64,000 bases of DNA from the NCBI RefSeq assembly GCF_000150275.1, contig NW_002060943.1, positions 5,297,950 to 5,361,949 of the forward strand, given 5' to 3'. Both the position numbers and the translations under genes were made by a program. Origin of the DNA: Trichoplax adhaerens. Lineage: Eukaryota > Placozoa > Uniplacotomia > Trichoplacea > Trichoplacidae. The notes under the pieces were generated by a model, which was not told where the DNA came from, made no database searches, and saw only the letters and a program-made list of their open reading frames with translations. Each line of letters starts with the position of its first letter. Within the stretch, counting starts at the first letter, position 1. Of the stretch, positions 11,735 through 24,084 are shown piece after piece.

Positions 11735-13400
11735 TCAAGCATGCTTTAAAGCTTCCTTTTTACTAAGATTTGACAATTTATCTTCGTTTTCTTTCACAAA
11801 CTTTTTAACAGCTTCTGGGTTGACCCGAAATTGATTTCTTAACGCCCAGCCAATGGCTTTCCTAATGAAAAAGTCTTTTTCTGCGGCACATGCGAGACTA
11901 TATTTAAATAATTTTTTTTGATCAGTCTTTTCTTTATAATATAACTGGTGTAGAATAGCCGTTCGTTTAAGCCAAATGTTATTGTCAGCAATCCATTTAT
12001 CTAGAATAGGGCCTAAGACATCAGGATTGCTTTTGTTCAATTCGCCTATAACTAAATCATTAATGAATTCCTTAAAAAGAAGTCATCTTAAATTCAATAA
12101 ATGATTAATATAATTAAAGATTGATAGCATACAAAGAGCTACACAATCGATCTTGTACTTTATAAAGTTTTAACCTCTTGGCGCAAGAGTATCGACACAG
12201 TCCCACCAAGACTTGTTCGTTATCATACTTTCAATAACCTCAACACTCTTTTTTAATTCATCATCCGAATCACCCGTTAATGCAGGTATAGACTTTGTGG
12301 CTAATTCTGCAGCAAAGTACTGTTTACAATGAAAGGAATAAAGATGCTGTTATAATATTGTATCCATCTAAATGGAAATGAATTACCGACATAGTCATAG
12401 GTATATCATTGTCAACCTGATATTCACGCTGGGGTTTCTTCCATAATTCAGTTAATAGCTGATGATATTCATTAAAGGATAAATCTGGTAAATCTTTGCG
12501 AACTTGCTTGTCTATCTTTTGCCGTTCAGGTGAGTTAATCCCTAGTTTTATAATCAACATACATTGAAAAGGTTAAACTCTTATGATTATATTGATCACC
12601 ATACTGTAGTATAGGAATTACTATCGAAAGGTGCATGAAATAAAATACGAAACGTTCGTCCGATTCAAAGAGTGAATAATTTTGTTTCTTCTCATTACCT
12701 GTATTTACGTGTTATTATCGAGGGGCTAATGCGTTCGTAAAATCCTATCAAAACTAATGTGATGCTTGATCATTTATCTTTGCTAAGGCTCTGTTGCATT
12801 CCGAGCTCATTTACTAATCCAAATATTCGTACGTACATAGACTGTACCAGGTACTTATTTGTGCAAGTCTAATACTCTTCAACTACAACTTGTAAACAGA
12901 TCAATCTAGCTTCAGTTGGCGTACATAAGAGTACTTGTTGTTACGAAAACGTACTCCATAACAGATAGACTCAGCTTGCATTGCATTTTTAATTCCTTAG
13001 CATGTACGGATACATTCGACTGGATGTACGTGGATATTGAGCTTAAAACCGATGCAGTGTAAATTGCTCTTTAATAGGTCAATTTGATCTAAACTATCCT
13101 ACAACTCCTATAACAACATTAAGTTATTAACCAACATGAACTACCAATTTGCAGTTTATAATTATGATAATACAAGATTCAGAAATGATTGGATACCATA
13201 TAGTAGTATTTACCATAGTATTCGAATTGATCTCGCATGTACTTTTTCATTGTAACCGCTTTATCTGCATTGGCTTTTTGCTGATAGCCTTTTTCCAATA
13301 ATTTTAATACTTCAGCAACATTGCGCGTTACAGACTTCATTTTCCTGCTTGTTTTATTGGTTGAGGCTTTAGTCTTTTGGTTTAATCGTTTGACCGGCAT
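11735..13400 (-). CDS. AlkD-like DNA alkylation repair protein, copy A
   Basis: Four exons: 13214-13400, 12417-12541, 12175-12319 and 11735-12051, with GT-AG junctions and consistent phases, giving 257 aa. The family is HEAT-like-repeat DNA glycosylases that excise N3- and N7-alkylpurines. The N-terminal block KKYMRDQFEYYG, the SWWDCVD motif and AIGWALR are family hallmarks. Recalled catalytic and DNA-contact positions of Bacillus cereus AlkD (Trp109, Asp113, Arg148, Trp187) map at a constant offset of +34 to Trp143, Asp147, Arg182 and Trp221, all conserved, so the protein is probably active. The Lys-rich N terminus (MPVKRLNQK) could be a nuclear targeting signal. It is an inverted paralogue of the gene at 15234-16974: exons 2, 3 and 4 have identical lengths and intron 2 is 97 nt in both. 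Confidence 0.9.
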
Positions 13401-15233
13401 TTTAAGTGAACAAAGTCTTGGAGAATAGTGAGGCACGAAGGAATTGCTTTCTGATGAGCTGCAAGCCTGCAACCTGCAGCAAAGCAGCAATCTGTAAACA
13501 ACTAATGATTCAATTGAGTGACTACTAATCTTATACTGTAGTCTGGACTAGGTTCTGTACGACAGTGTTTTGACTAGAGTAAGTTGCGAGTGAGTGCAAT
13601 TCTATACTAATGACATAGTGGCGCAATATAGGTCCGACCACAATGCTGACCGACTACAGCAAAATGGAGATCATGCTTAACCTGCATAAACATGTTTATT
13701 TCGAATAGGAGAAACCGCGGGATATCCGTTTCTATGGTTATTATTATGATTGACAAGGTTACTGAAAACATATTGTGGACAGTGGCATTACACAGTAAAG
13801 TAGAGGCGTAAAAGACATAGCGATTAATACGTATTATAATTATATAATTAATAAAGCATTGAAGGAGAGTTGACAGAAAATAGAAACCTTCATGTAAGTT
13901 TTACAACTAGCTGCTTTTAATAATATAATAAATGATACAGTAAGAAGATTAATAGACTTACGTATGCTATGTAGACGCAGACATATGTAGCAGTTATAGG
14001 CAACTAAGTGCAGGCGCTTGTGCAACTAGAATTCAAAGACGTTTACTACACTCGGCTATGAAACATGATAGATTGCAACAGTGCCTACAGTTTCAATATT
14101 ACAGAACATCAAATGACTTTTACTGTTCTAAAGTTAGTTTTGCAATATACCACTTTAATAAAACATACTAGAAGTGATACTGTAGCAGTTCCAGGCAACT
14201 GACTCTAGGAACTTGATAGAATACGATTGTAATAAAGGACTAAAAGCAGAGTCCTTTATAGCTTTTAGTATGTAACTATATTAATTTACTATGGAAAATA
14301 CCTAGAAAGTGATAGTATCTTTGTCATCATCTTTTCTTCTTCACTATATATACAGTATATATATATTTTACAAGGTATTATTTAGATTGCTATGGGAATA
14401 ACCTAAGAGCAATCGCCTAATCTAAAGAAAGGGCGTTTGATAGTCTGTTGAGATTATAAATGAATTTGACTTAGTAACAAAACCCTATCCATAGAGAAAG
14501 GGGAGTTATAACATGACAGTAAAGTACTGTAATACTGGCTATAATCGTACAGTTACCGTACAACTTCATGCTAAAATGTCAACTGTCAATACTAATGTCA
14601 TAAAAGTGGTTATAGTTGTCATATAACATACTAATATGAGAATTTGGTTGTAAGAAATTTATTCAAAACATGTTGACAAACATGTTAGACTCGAATAGTA
14701 TAAAAGGGTCTTGGAGGGAGAGCTAGAGTAACCTCTCAGTTTTGTTTTCTAGGATAGATTATAGGTCTTTTATTGCTGATCCCTAAGAACCTTCTTATAT
14801 TATAATAAAGCTATTTTTAGCCTACGACGTTCTCGGTCTCGGTATTACTGTGTACGGTAGTAGAAGATTAGCTTTAGAGATTGTTAATATTACGCCTCGA
14901 TTTATTACGAGAAGAAAAAATATCGCAAAGAGTGAGAGTTCGTCATGTAACTTTGTCGCGTTAATGCGGTGTGGTTACGCTCGCAAATAGGGTATATAGT
15001 GCGTATGAACACCGTTAAATTTATGTACATATTAATACAGATTAAAACGTTCGAAAATTATCCAACAGTTTGCGGTACTTTGTATATTTTCCGGTGCAAC
15101 ATATTCCATACACCCTTCGGTTATAATGCAAATGTGTAGATCCTATGGATTATAAATGATTCATGAAATAGGGTAGATTATCTAACTAATCCATCGTAAT
15201 GCAGATCACAGTTCCAAAAGATACGCCAAGACA
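13401..15233. other. Intergenic region between the divergent AlkD-like genes
   Basis: These 1.8 kb separate two head-to-head paralogues and must contain both promoters. They hold a short TA-rich run (14345-14370) and several GTAC or ACAGTA words (14515-14560). I saw no coding exon and no obvious long inverted symmetry, so the promoters have diverged more than the genes. Confidence 0.5.
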
Positions 15234-16974
15234 ATGCCAGTCAAACGCTTAAATAATAAAAGAGCTGATGCTAAAGTCAAAAAAATGAAGGGAAATGGTA
15301 ATACTCTGACAAATAATGTCAGGAAAATTCTAAAGGCTTTGGAAAGTGCATATAAACCACATACCAATGCGGAAAAGGCCAAAGCCATGAAGAAATACAT
15401 GCGTGGCCAATTTGAATATTATGGTAAGTTTGTGCACTATATAGTATGAACGGTAGATCATAACGCACCATTTGAGTAGAAGGCATTAAATAATGTGACA
15501 GGTAAGAAAATTGACCATTATACATATAATGCTGTATACAGCAATGCAATAATAGTGTGTACCTCTACAGGATCCTAAACATATTTTTTTGCATGGTTGA
15601 CATACTGTATATATGTGATTGTGTAAGAGATGGCAACAAATTGAGTATTGCCTCCCGCTATAAATCGAAATTTGCAATGAAGAACTTAGGCTACCGCGAA
15701 CCTATTATTAAGTCTGTCCTTTCCAACACTTGTCTGCAGTATGATTTAAAGACTAACCATATCTACCATCAGGAACCCACAGTAGCTACACGTCTCTCTC
15801 AGTAAACTATTTGTGCAGGTCTAATCATCCTCAGATTATTGACTTGACCAATGTAGGCAGTTGCAAATGATCACACTTATTGAATAGAGAGAAAGGAACG
15901 TAATCCTTGACTTAGATCAGTTAAATGAGTGAGAGATTTATTTTTATTAATGAGGTGATCGCGTAGGCGATATTGACCTATCAATATATTTGTGTTATAG
16001 CTCAAAGTTCAATGTCAACTTGTAAAATTGATATAAGAAACGCAATACACGTTATTCTTAAAGGACTATAAGTTACTAAGACATTGCAATAACAACTTTG
16101 GGCATTTAATATAATTTAATCCATTATATTCAGGAATAAATTCTCCAGATCGTCGCAAGATCGATACAGATGTTCGAAAGACAATGCCGGATTTATCATT
16201 AACTGAACATCATCAATTACTAAATGAATTATGGGAACTACCTCAGCGTGAATACCAGGTAAGGATTGTTGCTTCTGTAGTTTATTCATATTACTGCCAG
16301 CGATCAATAATTAATTGATGCAATTACTAAATTTAACATAATTTCCGTTGATTAGCATTTTGGAGCTGAACTTGCTAGAGACTCTGTAAAAATTTTAACA
16401 GGTGATTCCGATCAAGATTTAAGAGAAAGTGTTACCGTTATTGAAAATATGATAATCAAAAAATCATGGTGGGATTGTGTTGATCTTCTAGCGCCAAGAG
16501 GTTATAAATTACTGTAACGTCTTTACTAGCTGCTTTAAATCATAAATTGACAATAATCATAAAAATGTAACAGGATTAATAAGACTACTATAAAAATGCA
16601 ATTTCTGAAGGGCTTACAGAATCTTGCAGGTAAAATTTTAAATTTCTTCTGCTTTAGTTATTGGTGAATTCAATAGAATCCAGCCTGAAGTTATGGGTCC
16701 TATTCTAGATAAATGGATTACTGATGATAATATCTGGCTTAAACGAACTGCTATTCTACATCAGCTATTCTATAAAGAAAATACTAATCAAGAGAAATTG
16801 TTTAGATACAGCCTTGCATGTGCTAAAGAGAAGGAATTTTTTATTAGAAAAGCAATAGGCTGGGCATTGAGAAATCAATTTCGAGTCAATCCGTCAGCAG
16901 TTAAGAAATTTGTTAAAGAAAATGATAATAAGTTGTCTTACTTAACCAAAAAGGAGGCACTAAAACATGCTTAA
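15234..16974 (+). CDS. AlkD-like DNA alkylation repair protein, copy B
   Basis: Four exons: 15234-15423, 16134-16258, 16356-16500 and 16658-16974, all GT-AG and in phase, giving 258 aa. It has the same fold and function as copy A. Family motifs are GINSP after intron 1, SWWDCVD (142-148) and AIGWALR. Trp144, Asp148, Arg183 and Trp222 correspond at a constant +35 offset to the AlkD residues recalled for Bacillus cereus (109, 113, 148, 187). The two paralogues share MPVKRLN at the start and KKEALKHA at the stop, with long identical stretches in exon 4. Exons 2-4 match copy A exactly in length (125, 145 and 317 nt); exon 1 is one codon longer. The start is the first ATG in frame with the basic N terminus. 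Confidence 0.9.
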
Positions 16975-18485
16975 CAGCTAGCCATACAGTCGATTTCGTA
17001 CATTTTAATGATTTGCACACGCTATGATGTTTAAATGTAACATGAGTGCTAACGCGATATCAGTACTGATTTAGAAAGCCAAAAATGTGTATATATATGT
17101 ATACTCTAATTGCTGCTGATACTAAAATTATTTATCTCAATCGATACTACCAATTTTAACTGCTGCTTTTGCAAAATCCTTCAGCTCCACTAGATCAATT
17201 CATATAACATCTACTTAATAAGATTACGTCCTGAAATGTTCCTGATAATCTGTAATATTAAGATGGACCGTTAAACTTGTTTTCTACTATTTAAAACAAT
17301 TACTGGTCTAGTGTGCTCCTATTTTTATATTTGAAACATTTGAATCTAAATGTACAGCGACTTGAACTATAAGAGATTCTGTTTCTGCTATTGGAGCAAC
17401 TCACTCACGGTATGAGATTGAAATTTATTAAACTTCTTCAATGCCTAGTAAGTAGGTTTTACTCAACAAAGATCTTGTACATCAGCAATCACGATATTTC
17501 GATTTATTGTACTATTTGAAATCATGTTTCTCTAAATATTTTTTGTGGATTTGATACCTGAATAGCTATTAATGCCATACTGCAATTACTTAATTAACAT
17601 TACTACAAATCAAGTACTTTATTATCGCGGTGTCAAGGAGCTACAACTAGACCATTAACCGGATACAAACATAAATTGTGATCTTAGACAACTGTAACAA
17701 AGTATGGTGCGTTCCTTTTCTGACTTAGCATTTGTGCCATGTTCTGTAAATATGAATTTCAGTCTTTAAAGCTATCCAGCTGCCCTTCATTCAACGCCCA
17801 ACAAAGCAGATGGGCTAACCTAGCATTTTTACCACTATTTGAATGAGTTTTATAGCCCTGAAGTTCTTAACATTCTGGTCAAATTAACCTAAGTAATAAG
17901 TAATAATTACACCTCCTCAGATGATTATGTACTGTGATTACTTTTACTCGATAGAGAGCTTAACAAAGAGTTTTATGTAGTCTATTACACTTTTATTATA
18001 AATAACCTTAAAGGCATTATCGTGTTATATAATCAGAACGAGTAAGTATATCTGAATGTGATGTTGAAAGTGCATTAATCAATTAATAAGTAAAAGATGT
18101 AGTAAGATATACAATTAAACCGATCTTATAAACAACAGAATCACTGAAAATATCGGTAAAAATTAGTGGATATTACTTTGCACTACTAATTCAAACAACC
18201 TGAGCATCTACCACGCTGCTAAACACGTATAAAAGTACAATTACAATACTGCATTTATATTATCGGATTAAGATAGCTCATTTTAAGAATAAGAAAATAT
18301 ATCATGGTAAAGATATGAAATAAACATATGAAGATGTTACTGGCAAGTGTCGATAACAATATCGAAAAACTGTTATGATAGCTATGTCAAGAATTGACGA
18401 TTGCATATACCTATAATGCCAATTATAATAACAACAGAAAATTTCCCAGTAATTACAGCTAGGTTTATTTTTTTCCTGACCCTTT
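16975..18485. other. AT-rich intergenic spacer
   Basis: This 1.5-kb stretch lies between the convergent AlkD copy B and the kelch gene. I found no exon with plausible splice sites, no RNA gene and no clear repeat. Confidence 0.5.
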
Positions 18486-19454
18486 TCATATTTGAAGATG
18501 TAAGTCGCCACAAGCATAAGATGAACGACCAAATCGAAGCCCTGGTAGACGATGCCATTTCTTTTCAACAAGATCAAATGCATCGACATTGGTTAAATTA
18601 TGTTTTCCATCATTGCCACCAATAATAATATAATAATTACCAATAACTTTAGCTTGGCAATTATCCCTGCGGGACGGCATTTTGGTTAATAATTTCCACT
18701 TGTTAGTTCTAATATCGTACCATTCAACAGTATCTAGTTTTTGTACACCATCAAAACCACCAGCTACAATAATATAATCATGCCACGTTGCTGCAGCTGG
18801 AAAAGTACGTGGTTGACACATTTTATTTAATATTTTCCATTGTGGTTTCTCCCAAGCTTTATGACTAAGTTGATACGATTCTACACTGGATAATGGTAGT
18901 CCATCATGCTCACCTTGTCCACCAACAACAACTAAGTGATTCTTGGTGGTGACACAAGCAGATCCGTAACGTCTTGAAATCATAGCTGGCAGGGAAGTCC
19001 GACTCCAGACACCAGAGTTATAGAAATAAACTTCAACTTTCTTCAATGCTTCGGTCCCTTTTAAACCTCCAACAATAATCAGTCGATTATTCCATACGCA
19101 AGAACAGCTGTATTTCTTCGGTTCTTTCATGCATTCTAAAGTATCCCATTTCATCGTTTTTAAATTGCAATAGCGCGTACGATTGCTTAAGCCATCTGTT
19201 TCAACAAATCCACCACAAACAATAAATTTATTAGTTAGAATACCACCACTAGCACCATAACATCCTGCTTCCATAGGGTAGAGAGTAGTCCATGAAATTG
19301 TAGTAGAATCAAATACTTCTACATGATTACACAAGTACCCGTCATTAATTCCACCAGCAATGAAAATATGATGATTCTTTTCTAATTCGATCTCGGAGTT
19401 AATATTACTTTTCGAATTATCTGCTTGCTGATTATTGTCTCCTCTTACATTCAT
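18486..19454 (-). CDS. Intronless kelch-repeat beta-propeller protein
   Basis: This is a single-exon frame of 322 aa. Residues 1-27 are polar and Asn/Ser/Glu-rich. Six kelch blades follow, marked by hydrophobic-hydrophobic-GG doublets at 34-35, 81-82, 129-130, 178-179, 232-233 and 279-280, each with a downstream aromatic/Trp pair (for example WTTL, WDTL, WSRT, WKLL, WHRL). Six blades close a propeller. No BTB or BACK domain precedes them, so this is a free kelch propeller or one carrying only a short disordered tail, probably a protein-interaction scaffold. The C terminus stops shortly after the last blade (SYACGDLHLQI), leaving the sixth blade's closing strand short. Intronless structure in an intron-rich genome suggests possible retroposition. 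The partner is unknown. Confidence 0.85.
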   Translation of the reverse strand: MNVRGDNNQQADNSKSNINSEIELEKNHHIFIAGGINDGYLCNHVEVFDSTTISWTTLYPMEAGCYGASGGILTNKFIVCGGFVETDGLSNRTRYCNLKTMKWDTLECMKEPKKYSCSCVWNNRLIIVGGLKGTEALKKVEVYFYNSGVWSRTSLPAMISRRYGSACVTTKNHLVVVGGQGEHDGLPLSSVESYQLSHKAWEKPQWKILNKMCQPRTFPAAATWHDYIIVAGGFDGVQKLDTVEWYDIRTNKWKLLTKMPSRRDNCQAKVIGNYYIIIGGNDGKHNLTNVDAFDLVEKKWHRLPGLRFGRSSYACGDLHLQI

Positions 19455-20796
19455 GACTTTTATTTGATCCTCTATCTCTACGGTTGGATAGAAAAAGGCA
19501 AAGAAATTAATTCGAAATAAAATAGTTTAACCTTAGAGTAAAATAGCGAATGGGACTATAATATAGGATAATTAATTATAATTTTAAATAATCATCTTAT
19601 AATTCTTGAAGCTGCTGCATGATATTCTAGCTCCAATTGTAAATTATTATCAATTCCAATTATGTTATTTGCATGATAATAAGACATATTTTGCGTTAAT
19701 TGCACAAATATATCAATACTGCATATTGTGAATTAACATCTTATTCCTCATATAATAACTTTCTACATTTGTACCAATAAATGATCAGACACAGTTCCTC
19801 ATATTACAAAATTTCGCTATATAACCGGGCTATAATATGTCTCAACTCAATATCATGCCGTTTATATCGTAATATCTTATAGAATATCTTTAAATTTGCT
19901 TTAAGTATTATAGACCGACTATATATCGTAAATCGATGTCTTTGCCCTTCATATGATAACTTTCTGCATTTACATTCACAAATGATCAGACACAGTTCTT
20001 CACTCAGCAAGATTTCCGTTATACGGTATAGGTATAATGTATCATAAATCAAAATCATGGCGTTTTATAACGCAACATCTTAAATTAATTATATCTATGA
20101 ATTTGCTTTAAATTTCATATAACTACCGGTACAGAATATCGCCAAGCTATATCCTACTCTTTATAGGATACCGCTAACTGTTTATATTAGTGTCAAATAA
20201 ATGATACGATTTGCTTTAAACGTCATGTAGCTACTGAATATAGAAAAATCCATATCTTATCCTTGGTAATATAACTCTTTATATTTGTATCAGTAAGACA
20301 ATTAAATTTAGTTTCTCATATAGCAAAATTTTCGCTATGTAGTACGAGTATAATATGTTAAAATCAAAATTATATCGTCTATACCATAATATCTTACAGA
20401 ACATCCGTGGATGATGGTGTAAAGACTACATCAAGATAATTAGATCAGTCTGCCTGATATGGTAACGGAAACAACAAATTTTCTGTTATATTTGAAAACA
20501 TACAAGTGTTCGTGTCATAATAGGTCTCACTATTGGGTATCATGGTGTTCACATGACAAAATCTTGCGTATACTGTACGTCTATAAAATATCTGTGTCTT
20601 TTCATTAAGATGATCGAATATAAATTTTATCCAAAGGAAAAATTTCCTCTAGAAATTTTTGCTATAGTAAATTTTCATTACAGGTATCATGCGAAAGATA
20701 CGAAGGCTGTGGTTCTGATCGTCTTAGACCTTATTAAAGTTAAGCAAATCTGTAATTCTTTTCAACAGGTGCTAGTATTCAATAGCTATATTACAG
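19455..20796. other. Intergenic region with diverged ~200-bp tandem repeat
   Basis: This is the spacer between the CARD gene and the kelch gene, which are on the same strand. It contains a repeat array (19745-20430). An open frame at 20553-20813 on the plus strand lacks any recognisable feature and I do not call it. Confidence 0.5.
19745..20430. repeat. ~200-bp diverged tandem repeat, about 3.5 units
   Basis: AATGATCAGACACAGTTC recurs at 19781 and 19982 (about 201 bp apart). Each unit continues through a CGCTATAT or CCGTTATA block, then ATAATATGT, then TCATGCCGTTTATA-like and TTTGCTTTAA blocks. A third unit near 20140-20250 has an internal deletion. A fourth covers about 20255-20430. Confidence 0.6.
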
Positions 20797-21216
20797 TTAT
20801 ACTTTCGACATGATCAATTCTTTACCTCTAGGTGATACTTGCTGGCTTGTAGTTTTGGAGTCATTATCGGTATTACCCTGCCATGGGAGGATAGACTGGC
20901 TATCTTCGGGATCATGGATATTACCATCATGATCTGATTGGTTTGTAGCAAATAACTCTTGTAATTCAGGACAGACTGTCAGCAATGCTTCGATAAAGAT
21001 GGATAGCTTCTTATTGGATTTGCTGACAGCTAAATCTAGAATTTTACTTGCTTGAGCCGCAGGTGTAGATTCCCCTTTAACCTGTTGACAGTCTTTGATA
21101 GCAAAAAATTTCTTATTATACAACTGTGTTATACCAGGTAAGATATTTTTCTTTAGACAATTGATCAATCGAATTCGATGGCTAGATATTATCGACACAG
21201 TCTGATCACGATCCAT
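20797..21216 (-). CDS. Small CARD / death-fold protein
   Basis: This is a 139-aa single-exon frame from the ATG at 21216. Residues about 8-92 fit a caspase recruitment domain: an amphipathic helix with HRIRLINCLKKNI, then L-P-G-I-T-x-L, a helix with AAQASKILDLAVSKSNKKL, and F-I-E-A-L-L-x-x-C-P-E-L-Q-E-L-F. The spacing of hydrophobic residues matches the six-helix CARD pattern, in which homotypic contacts recruit caspases, NLRs or adaptors. Residues 93-139 are a polar, Asp/Ser/Gln-rich tail. With no second domain it resembles CARD-only regulators, which in other animals act as decoys, although further exons cannot be excluded. The domain call is by pattern only; another death-fold class is possible. 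Confidence 0.55.
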   Translation of the reverse strand: MDRDQTVSIISSHRIRLINCLKKNILPGITQLYNKKFFAIKDCQQVKGESTPAAQASKILDLAVSKSNKKLSIFIEALLTVCPELQELFATNQSDHDGNIHDPEDSQSILPWQGNTDNDSKTTSQQVSPRGKELIMSKV

Positions 21217-21659
21217 ACTCAAATCTTCTCCTCAAATTAATAAATTATTTCTTTACATCAATATTATAGATTGATAATCTTTTACACTATCGAATTGAAC
21301 TGCACCCAAATGAGAATGATTACGATAGACAAGATTAACGAGTTACTATAGATTGTACTACCAACTGTGCTACCCATACATTATTTATCAAATCAATATC
21401 AACTAATAAAAAAGTAAATTATGGTAACTAGGTAACAAAGGATAACTTATTCTTTTGTCGCCTTTTGTCTACAAATTAATTAATTAAAATTAATTACTGT
21501 TTAGTGATTAATTGAAAATAGAGTCCATACAAATTCATTGTATGATTGGTTCTATTGCAACATAAATCGGCTAATCCGATGGGTTTTTATATTAGAACTT
21601 GTAGACGTTTATACGGTTTTTACTTGCATCTAAAAAATTGGTGGTATTTAACTGATAGT

Positions 21660-22260
21660 ATACCTGATTCGACCTAAAATTTAAGTCAATGTTATTTCTA
21701 TTGCATAGAAGCGTAAGGAATTTCGAGTTACTAGATGGATATTGTTTATATTTGGATTCTAATGCATTTTTTTTTTAATCTGAGATCGCCATAGTGCATC
21801 TACTGATATTCTTGTATGATTTAAGGTTATATTATAGCTTCTGAATAAGTAAGTATGTGCAAGGTTTTTTCGAATTTGGATAACTTGGGCATTTGACCTA
21901 TTGTGCATTTAATTCGATCTAAAAATTGAATTAATATTATTTCGAAGTCATAATCATGCATATGTGTAAGCTTCGCGCTGCTGGATGAGCACCTTCTAAT
22001 TGTATTTTTCTTCAAACCTGAGATAGATATAGCGTATCAACTGTCATTATTATACTATTGAAGATTATAATAGAATTTTTATATGTTTTGTAAAATTTTT
22101 GTATTTGACCTACTTTACAGCCAGTTCGATCCAGAAAACGAAATCAATTTTATTACGAGTAAGTGCCATGCAATGCATAAACTTTGAGTTTAAGGTTTGA
22201 GTTTAAGGTTGGATTATAATGCATTTTCTTCAAATTTAGATAGGCATAAGACACTACTGC
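21660..22260. repeat. ~220-bp diverged tandem repeat, about 3 units
   Basis: Recurring blocks are GACCTA followed by TTCGATC-type and AATTAATATTATTTCGA-type segments (near 21667, 21895 and 22110), then a GGATTATAATGCATTTTCTTCAAA-type block (near 21755, 21995 and 22210). Similarity between units is low, so this is an old array. Confidence 0.5.
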
Positions 22261-22598
22261 TATTTATAAATCTTTTAAGTAGTATATCAATATTAGTAGC
22301 AGGCGGGGATTAGAAGCAGAAATAAATGTTATTGAAAGAATATAATCAATGAATGTAATTATCGATTAATAATATGTAAATTATTAATACTTATATATAC
22401 GTATGCATGTAATATCTCTCTCTATATATATAATTAGGCAGTTAAAATACGTAATTAGGAAAAATTATCAGTCTTATGGAATGAGCAGAAAATAAATTTA
22501 ATCTATTTATCCAATTGATTATAATCAATGTAATCTATACATGCATACCAGATTGAAGTAAATTAACAGAAATAACAGTATCCATACACTATCCTTCC

Positions 22599-22648
22599 NN
22601 NNNNNNNNNNNNNNNNNNNNNNNNNNNNNNNNNNNNNNNNNNNNNNNN
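22599..22648. other. Assembly gap (50 N)
   Basis: Fifty consecutive N bases, a fixed-size scaffold gap whose real length is unknown. It lies outside any gene model. Confidence 0.99.
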
Positions 22649-24084
22649 GTAAGCCTATGGATTATATTACTACACAGATCTGTACTCATATTTAATTTAT
22701 TACCGTTACCGAGTAGAAATTCCGTAATTACTCCAGTATACTTAACTCATAGTTATAATTTTTATAGACTGTATGCTTGTACATGATGACTAAAATGCAG
22801 AGACATATTTCTGTTTTGATACTGTAATCTTTGAGATTAGGGCTTCGATAAAACAGTTAACACAATATGTTTATATCTTATGCTGTTCGTCATTAATTTA
22901 CTTATCCTTTTTGATTGATATATGATGATATGCCTGCTAGTATAGATATGCCTGCTAGTATTCATGATATGCCGTTATAGAATATTATTTGCTATTATTT
23001 TCTACTTATAACAGTAGTTAAATCTATAGGAAACTTTCGTTCAGTACTCAAGCTCTAGCGCATTTTCCTAGCTATACTATAAGGAAATTTTATCTCAAAA
23101 TCGTAATTATAATTTACAATCATTCCACATTATTTTAAAAGTATGGAATATATCTGACTAGTTGGTTAACAAGTCTCTTAATTGATGAATTCATTGCAAT
23201 TAAAATAGCTAGTGGGAAGACAATATGTGATTACTAAGCACACAAGGCCTGCAGATAATCTAAAACAATAATTTATCACCTTTTATTTCCATACCGGTAG
23301 CTCAATTGTAAATTGTTTAACACTACTCGCAAGCAGAAAGAAATAATAATTTTTAAAAGCATTTAAAACTTCAATGAAAATTACAAGCTATGTTATAAAT
23401 ATATGAGTTCATTAGGAAATAAATAAAATCTAAATGATTTTAAGATAGATAAGCGATATCAGGTAAACAGAAAATCTAGAACGTGAACACGGCATATTTA
23501 CTCTGATAGTAGTATAATTACACCTGTTTAGGTAATATCAATTTAAACCAGTATTCAAATGAAATACAGTAGATGGTTAAACGATCCATTTTACTAACCC
23601 TGAGTTATGTAAAAAACTAAAGAATGAATTATTTTTTCAGAATATGCATTAATAAGACGAGTTACATCTCCCCAATTAATTACCTAGCTAGTCAAACTAG
23701 TATAGTATCAGTTCCATTTATTTCCTTTAATTAATTACTGGTTCCTAATGTATTTCGGTATAGATTAATGACTATCAAATTAATCTTCAGTTCATATTAT
23801 CTCTAGGACTTATTCCAAATTAATAAATAATTTATAGATAGAAAAAAATCACAAATTTTACATAGCTATAAATAGGTTATCTCCAGTAACCTCCATTTTG
23901 TCGTGTAACAAATTATCAATCAGTATGACAGATCGATATGTTCTAATAATTTATTTTTCTTGCCATTTTATCACAAACTTATAGTAAGTTTATAAAAATT
24001 GAATGATGGGTCACTTGTTTACGAATGAGCTGTTTGATAGCTATAAGTAAAAGACCTCTCTCGCTTTCTTTTATTATACTGTAG

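Larger units (their letters stand above)
21217..24084. other. Intergenic region with tandem repeat and assembly gap
   Basis: These 2.9 kb hold a diverged ~220-bp repeat (21660-22260), a microsatellite-like TATATA stretch near 22390-22430 and the first N gap. A small direct repeat GATATGCCTGCTAGTAT occurs twice at about 22929 and 22946. I saw no coding exon. Confidence 0.5.
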
